Assembly: GCA_900551495.1 (NCBI GenBank)
Contig: URWG01000071.1
Coordinates: forward strand, 1-8,979
Reading direction: 5' to 3'
Length of the DNA: 8,979 nt
Origin: an uncultured Eubacteriales bacterium
Lineage (GTDB): Bacteria > Bacillota > Clostridia > Oscillospirales > Oscillospiraceae
The translations under genes and the position numbers were made by a program. The notes beneath the pieces are model-generated. The model searched no databases. It had not been told where the DNA came from and saw nothing but the letters and a program-made list of their open reading frames with translations. Shown here in pieces: positions 5,755 to 8,979 of this stretch; position 1 is the stretch's first letter; every line of letters begins with the position of its first letter.

Positions 5755-7971
5755 TTACTTTTCCAAATAGCGCATGAGGATTGCGGCGATCTGACAGCGG
5801 GTGGCGTTTTCCTTCGGCGCCAGCTTGCCGTCCTTGCCGTTGATAATTCCCTCGGCGACTGCCCAGCACATTCCGTTCTGTGCGTAGCTGCTGACCGTTC
5901 CCGCATCGGGGAAGCTGCTCAGCGACTTGTCGGACGGGCTGCTCTTGCTGTAGCGGAACAGGATCGTTGCAATCTGCTCGCGAGTGATCGGCGCATCGGG
6001 GCTGTAGGTCGTTTCGCTCGTGCCCTTGACAATGCCGCGGTCGGACGCCCAAATCACCGCCTCGGTGTACCACTTTCCGTTTTGGACGTCGGTGAAGGGG
6101 TTGCTCTTGCCCTCGACCGAGGGGGCATTCTCCGCTCGGTAGAGGATCGTGACGAACATGGCGCGGGTCACGTTGCCGTCGGGGTCGAACTCTCTGCTGC
6201 CGACGCCGTTCATCAGACCGCGGTCAAGCGCGTAGCTGACGCCCTCCCTGTACCAGCTCTCGACGGGAAGGTCGGCAAAGTCAGTGTACTTCGGTCGATT
6301 GACGGGCTTGTAGTTCGGATCGGGTTTGCCACAGACGGTGCAGACACCCTCCTTGAAGCTGTGTCCGGTTGCGGGCGTGGTCGATCCGCTCAGCTCCATG
6401 CCGCAATCCTTGCAGACCGTGCGGTCGTAGCCGCCCTCGGTGCAGGTCGCGTCCTTGTGCTGCAGCTCCGTATGCTCATGGGCACAGGTAACCTCCGGCT
6501 TCGGTTCGGAATTGTAGTAGGTCTTGCCGTCCTTCGTCAGCGAGAACACGGCGTAGAAGTCGATCAGGCTGCCGGTAACGGTATAGGACGAGCTCGCCGC
6601 CCTAAGAGAGGGAGCGGTCGTCGTTTCGCTCACGGCAGCCGTTGCCCAGCCGCGGAACGTGTAGTCCGTGCCGTTCGGCTTGCCGGTGACGGAGGGAAGC
6701 GTGATGCTGTCGCCGACATAGGTGCTGACCATGCCGGCGGCAGAGATGCCGCTGAAGCTCGTGCCGGAGGGCACATGGAAAACGACGGTCGCCGCCTGCT
6801 TCTGCGCGAAATTAATCTTCACGGTGCAGTCGGACTTCATGCCGGAGACGGTAAAGACATTGCCGTTGCGGGTGACGGTCGCCGCGCCCGTCGGTGTGAC
6901 GGTGTAGGGGTTGGCATCGTCAACCTTGTTGCCCGCCTTGGGCACGGCGGTGATGGTCATGCCGCTGACGGAAACGGTGCCGCGGGATTCGTCGTCGGAG
7001 ACTGCGGTCAGCTTGAAGGAGGTGCCGCTCTTCTTCGCCTCACCGGAGGGCGTAGTCATATCGGACGGAATGCTCTGTCCGAACAACAGCCACGCATATT
7101 CCGGATAGTCGATAAAGACATTGCGGTTGTGCTGAATATTCTGCACCTCATCGTTACGGGTCATTTCCCATGTATCGACCGGATCCATTTCGCACCACTC
7201 AAGAAGTGTATCAAGGCTCTCAATGATCTTATCTCCCGTATTGGCATTGTTGCCGCTCCCCGATTTTGAGCTCTTCATAAACAGGTTATCGTTTTGTCCC
7301 TTTGCGCCGTAGGCGGTATAAACATATAAAAGGATGCGTGCAACGTCGCCCTTTACATTGTCGCTGATTTCAACAAGCCCGAGACAACCATTTCCTCTGT
7401 AGCCGGCATTATACCAAAGAACGGTTTTACCCGTTTTGTCGTATTGCTGGGTACTGTAAGTAATGCCGCGTTCTTTCACATTACCGAAGGTCCAGTGGTT
7501 GCGCGTGGAGTTGATGGTTTCGTTGGTCGGACGCAGATGGTGCAAATCGGAGCCTGCGCCGGATTTATAAAAATTCCCGTGGCTTTTCGGCCAGACATGC
7601 TCTCGGTTATAGCTGCTGTCCTGAACATCGCTGTAAAATAGAATATTATTGTCCGTTTTGGGCCAGTGAGTTGTCAGTGAGCCGTAGCTGACACGATTGG
7701 TCAGGGTCGAGTCCATCAGCGTGTGCAGCCGCTTGAACATTGCGGAATCGACCGTTGTCTGGCAATTCGCCGTGCCGCCGCCCAGCTTGGACACGACATC
7801 ATAGGTATAACTGTCGGTATAGTACGCCTTCGCCTGTGCGCTGAGGGTGGTGCAGACGGTGCCGCGCTTGAGACTGTTTTTCGCAGAAACTGTAGTCAAT
7901 CCCGCAAAGAGCGTCACGACCGTGCAAAGAACAAGCACGAGCGCCAGCACTCTCTTACTGAAATGCATCAT
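5755..7971 (-). CDS. Secreted, SLH-anchored endonuclease I-family DNase with InlB-like and CxxC modules
   Basis: The start is set at the ATG at 7971, with GGAG (7981-7984) 9 bases upstream; the product has 738 residues. Residues 1-30 are a signal peptide (basic MMHFSKR, hydrophobic core, VSA cleavage site). Residues about 80-300 are an endonuclease I (EndA/NucM) domain with REHVWPKS at 123-130 (E124, H125) and DLHHLRPTN at 142-150. Where the family usually reads R-x-N before an FG, this protein has RNHWTFGN (about 157-164). Residues about 316-389 are a beta-rich repeat. Residues about 394-477 resemble an InlB/Listeria-Bacteroides repeat (TFRGWAT, IDFYAVFS). Residues 496-547 carry CxxC pairs (520/523, 544/547) and may bind metal. 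Three SLH domains follow (about 561-614, 624-676, 685-736), so the enzyme is probably held on the cell-wall polymer. Expected role: cutting extracellular DNA for nutrients, biofilm turnover or defence. The nuclease part is visibly lower in GC than the anchor part. Confidence 0.93.
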   Translation of the reverse strand: MMHFSKRVLALVLVLCTVVTLFAGLTTVSAKNSLKRGTVCTTLSAQAKAYYTDSYTYDVVSKLGGGTANCQTTVDSAMFKRLHTLMDSTLTNRVSYGSLTTHWPKTDNNILFYSDVQDSSYNREHVWPKSHGNFYKSGAGSDLHHLRPTNETINSTRNHWTFGNVKERGITYSTQQYDKTGKTVLWYNAGYRGNGCLGLVEISDNVKGDVARILLYVYTAYGAKGQNDNLFMKSSKSGSGNNANTGDKIIESLDTLLEWCEMDPVDTWEMTRNDEVQNIQHNRNVFIDYPEYAWLLFGQSIPSDMTTPSGEAKKSGTSFKLTAVSDDESRGTVSVSGMTITAVPKAGNKVDDANPYTVTPTGAATVTRNGNVFTVSGMKSDCTVKINFAQKQAATVVFHVPSGTSFSGISAAGMVSTYVGDSITLPSVTGKPNGTDYTFRGWATAAVSETTTAPSLRAASSSYTVTGSLIDFYAVFSLTKDGKTYYNSEPKPEVTCAHEHTELQHKDATCTEGGYDRTVCKDCGMELSGSTTPATGHSFKEGVCTVCGKPDPNYKPVNRPKYTDFADLPVESWYREGVSYALDRGLMNGVGSREFDPDGNVTRAMFVTILYRAENAPSVEGKSNPFTDVQNGKWYTEAVIWASDRGIVKGTSETTYSPDAPITREQIATILFRYSKSSPSDKSLSSFPDAGTVSSYAQNGMCWAVAEGIINGKDGKLAPKENATRCQIAAILMRYLEK

Positions 7972-7980
7972 AATGTGGTT

Positions 7981-7984
7981 CTCC
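7981..7984 (-). promoter_or_regulatory. Shine-Dalgarno fixing the nuclease start
   Basis: The minus strand reads AAAGGAG with GGAG at 7981-7984, 9 bases before the first of two adjacent ATGs (7971 and 7968). It favours the start at 7971 and rules against the in-frame ATG at 8049, which would put 26 polar residues before the signal peptide. Confidence 0.75.
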
Positions 7985-8005
7985 TTTTGTTGTTGTGTAT
8001 TTTTA

Positions 8006-8014
8006 ATCATACCA
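8006..8014 (-). promoter_or_regulatory. Extended -10 promoter of the nuclease gene
   Basis: The minus strand reads TGGTATGAT: TATGAT (8006-8011) matches five of six -10 bases and is preceded by TGn. The -35 region (TTCCAT-like, 18 bases upstream) is poor, as is common with extended -10 sites. The leader would be about 28 bases. A CCAC...GTGG inverted repeat (8012-8015, 8023-8026) overlaps the spacer and could be an operator, but it is short. Confidence 0.5.
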
Positions 8015-8170
8015 CAAAAGACGTGGAAAATGGAATTGGAAGATTGCACAAAAACGAGGAAAACAATTTGTCACACTTCACGAAAATACACCCCGCAGTC
8101 AGCGCCGTTCGCTGTGGGCAGCGCACTCCCGCAGGTATATCACCCCTTTGTCTGCGCTATCATCCACCGT

Positions 8171-8220
8171 CTGTAGGGGGCGGCGTGCCCCTCGCGGGTA
8201 CATCGCGCCGCTCGCAGGCA
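8171..8220. repeat. Degenerate GC-rich dispersed-repeat remnant
   Basis: The segment beginning CTGTAGGGGGCGGCGTGCCCC resembles the CTGTAGGGGGCG...CATCGC palindromic repeats I know from gut Oscillospiraceae intergenic regions. GGGG and CCCC can pair, and a partly matching arm follows (GGGTACATCGCGCCGC), but the symmetry is imperfect. This is a resemblance from memory; no second copy lies in the window. Confidence 0.4.
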
Positions 8221-8240
8221 GTATCGTTAAGTGAATCGTG

Positions 8241-8332
8241 CATCATGGCGGTGTGCCTGCGGCACGGATTGAAATAAACGTCAACCCCTCAGTCAGCTTC
8301 GCTGACAGCTCCTCTTTTACACAGGGGAGCCT
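8241..8332. repeat. Dispersed palindromic repeat (three stem-loops in a row)
   Basis: Three stems follow each other: GTGCC/GGCAC (8253-8257, 8261-8265), GTCAGC/GCTGAC (8292-8297, 8301-8306, loop TTC), and GCTCCTC/GGGGAGC (8308-8314, 8324-8330, one G-T pair). The CAACCCCTCAGTCAGC...ACACAGGGGAGCC wording matches a repeat I recall as very common in Faecalibacterium-like and related gut Clostridia. It lies about 30 bases past the diiron-protein stop and may also act as its 3' structure, although no T tract follows. Together with the remnant at 8171-8220 it fills the gene-free stretch between the nuclease promoter and the diiron gene; I see no supported coding region there. Confidence 0.6.
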
Positions 8333-8362
8333 CGGTGCGGTGCGCGGTTCGGGCGTTCCATG

Positions 8363-8812
8363 CTACAGAATACACTGCGTCAGGCGGTGCAGACGGCGGG
8401 CGTGCTCCTGCTCCTGTGCCGCCAGCTCACGGAACAAACCGCAATGCTCCGGCAGTCGTTCGGCGGCGGCAAGATACCGTTTTGCGCTCCTTTGTTCCTC
8501 GGCAAAGCGATCGCGGAGCGCGTCGGCAACACAAGAATAGTACGGCACCGCGCCGACCTCCGCGCATGCCTCCTGCCCTGTCAGCAAAAAATACAGCGCC
8601 TTTAGGCGGCGGGCATGGCGGTCCTCCTCTTGTGCGAGGGTGCGGAAAACTCTTGCCCCGATGCCGCAACGCGCCAAACGCAGATAGGTCGCCGAATCGG
8701 TCATTTCGTCGGAGATCATCTCCAAGAGAAGCTCTGCGGCCGTCTGCTCCTCCCGTGCGCCATTAACGCGACGCCAAACCTCCGCCGTCGCCGCAGAGTC
8801 AAACGGATTCAT
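8363..8812 (-). CDS. Rubrerythrin/ferritin-like diiron protein, no rubredoxin domain
   Basis: The start is the ATG at 8812 because AAAGGGGG (8819-8826) lies 6 bases upstream; an in-frame ATG at 8869 lies inside a terminator hairpin. The product has 149 residues and forms a four-helix ferritin-like bundle with a complete set of predicted iron ligands in two similar halves: E36 with Y43 and E63-x-x-H66, then E106 with Y113 and E134-x-x-H137. The E-x6-Y and E-x-x-H pairing is the rubrerythrin signature. There is no signal peptide and no C-terminal CxxC rubredoxin module, so electrons must come from a separate partner. The expected role in an anaerobe is peroxide reduction or iron handling in the cytoplasm. 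The gene stands alone between repeats. Diiron fold is well supported; exact substrate is inference. Confidence 0.88.
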   Translation of the reverse strand: MNPFDSAATAEVWRRVNGAREEQTAAELLLEMISDEMTDSATYLRLARCGIGARVFRTLAQEEDRHARRLKALYFLLTGQEACAEVGAVPYYSCVADALRDRFAEEQRSAKRYLAAAERLPEHCGLFRELAAQEQEHARRLHRLTQCIL

Positions 8813-8833
8813 AAAAATCCCCCTTTCCCTGCC

Positions 8834-8839
8834 ATTGTA
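8834..8839 (-). promoter_or_regulatory. Possible -10 element of the diiron-protein gene
   Basis: The minus strand reads TACAAT, matching five of six -10 bases, just upstream of the Shine-Dalgarno. Transcription would begin almost at the ribosome-binding site, giving a very short leader. The -35 position falls in the neighbouring terminator stem and matches poorly, so this is tentative. Confidence 0.28.
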
Positions 8840-8852
8840 TGCCGAAAAAGCA

Positions 8853-8889
8853 AAAAACGCTCCGCACATTCTTTGTGCGAAGCGTTTTT
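8853..8889. terminator. Bidirectional intrinsic terminator upstream of the diiron gene
   Basis: AAAAACGCT (8853-8861) and CGCACA (8863-8868) pair with TGTGCG (8874-8879) and AGCGTTTTT (8881-8889), with one C/A mismatch and a 5-base loop. A run of five T follows the GC-rich stem on the plus strand and six on the minus strand. It would insulate the diiron gene from transcription entering from the right on the minus strand; no plus-strand gene ends here. Confidence 0.75.
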
Positions 8890-8893
8890 ATAA

Positions 8894-8946
8894 AATCTGT
8901 CAAAAAGCTTAAAAAGCTTTTTACAGCGCCAAAGGCGCGTCAGATT
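8894..8946. repeat. Structured inverted-repeat element able to form a three-way junction
   Basis: Outer arms AATCTG (8894-8899) and CAGATT (8941-8946) enclose two perfect hairpins: AAAAAGCTT/AAGCTTTTT (8902-8910, 8914-8922, loop AAA) and GCGCC/GGCGC (8926-8930, 8934-8938, loop AAA). An alternative pairs CTGT (8897-8900) with ACAG (8923-8926), lengthening the first hairpin to 13 pairs with one bulge and breaking the outer stem. On the minus strand that hairpin is followed by ATTTTAT, so it may also terminate an off-window transcript. Confidence 0.6.
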
Positions 8947-8963
8947 CTGCATGAGACGGCGCA

Positions 8964-8979
8964 TCGTGCGTTCGCACGA
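8964..8979. repeat. Palindrome cut by the right window edge
   Basis: TCGTGC (8964-8969) and GCACGA (8974-8979) pair around GTTC, and the preceding GGCGCA suggests that the palindrome continues to the right with TGCGCC. Only the left part of the possible longer arm is visible, so its length and type cannot be judged. Confidence 0.45.

Noticed and set aside
5690..5770. A 26-codon plus-strand ORF considered as a possible signal peptide or toxin for the TPR regulator
   Set aside because: It has no Shine-Dalgarno, is made almost entirely of stem-loop and repeat sequence and runs into the nuclease 3' end antisense.
6082..7269. A 395-codon plus-strand open frame
   Set aside because: It is antisense to the SLH-anchored nuclease and its Gly/Ala/Asp/Arg-rich product has no recognisable motif.
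7972..8049. An upstream in-frame ATG (8049) extending the nuclease by 26 residues
   Set aside because: It would bury the signal peptide behind a polar stretch and include the extended -10 promoter; AAAGGAG supports 7971.
8241..8332. Serial palindromes considered as a CRISPR-like array
   Set aside because: The stems differ in sequence and there are no equal-length direct repeats with spacers.
8813..8869. An upstream in-frame ATG (8869) extending the diiron protein by 19 residues
   Set aside because: It lies in the loop of a bidirectional terminator hairpin and has no ribosome-binding site, whereas the ATG at 8812 does.

Overview
The window looks like a chromosomal segment of a high-GC gut Clostridia relative, probably Oscillospiraceae/Ruminococcaceae-like. 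This rests on strong GGAGG-type Shine-Dalgarno sites, GC-rich codon use, an SLH-domain surface protein with InlB-type and CxxC modules, and intergenic palindromes resembling the dispersed repeats of gut Oscillospiraceae. The assignment is inference from style, not a marker gene.

Layout. Bases 1-2619 (+) hold the C-terminal 872 codons of a large FtsX-type ABC permease with a long extracellular coiled coil; its beginning lies left of the window. A 12-bp stem between it and the next gene (2635-2682) probably ends transcription from both sides. Facing it on the minus strand is a two-gene unit: an XRE-type regulator with a TPR-like C-terminus (5485 to 4409), overlapping by 11 bases a half-size ABC exporter with a fused ATPase (4419 to 2704). 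Bases 5486-5754 contain the regulator promoter and three consecutive stem-loops. Next, still on the minus strand, is a 738-residue secreted endonuclease I-type DNase carrying an InlB-like region, CxxC motifs and three SLH domains (7971 to 5755), with its own extended -10 promoter. Bases 8050-8362 hold no gene I can support, only fragments of dispersed palindromic repeats. A small rubrerythrin-like diiron protein follows (8812 to 8363, minus). The right edge (8850-8979) is a run of strong inverted repeats, one of them cut by the window end.

How they fit together. The regulator and exporter are evidently co-expressed and translationally coupled. The layout (HTH plus TPR-like sensor next to an exporter) is what one expects of a self-controlled export or resistance module, possibly peptide-responsive, but the ligand is unknown. 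The nuclease would sit on the cell envelope through its SLH domains and degrade extracellular DNA. The diiron protein probably handles peroxide or oxidative stress in an anaerobe. The permease probably belongs to a separate ABC system whose ATPase is off-window. I see no CRISPR array, tRNA, rRNA, transposase or phage gene. The most unusual items are the architecture and an altered metal-site motif of the nuclease, its GC mosaicism, and the clustered structured repeats.
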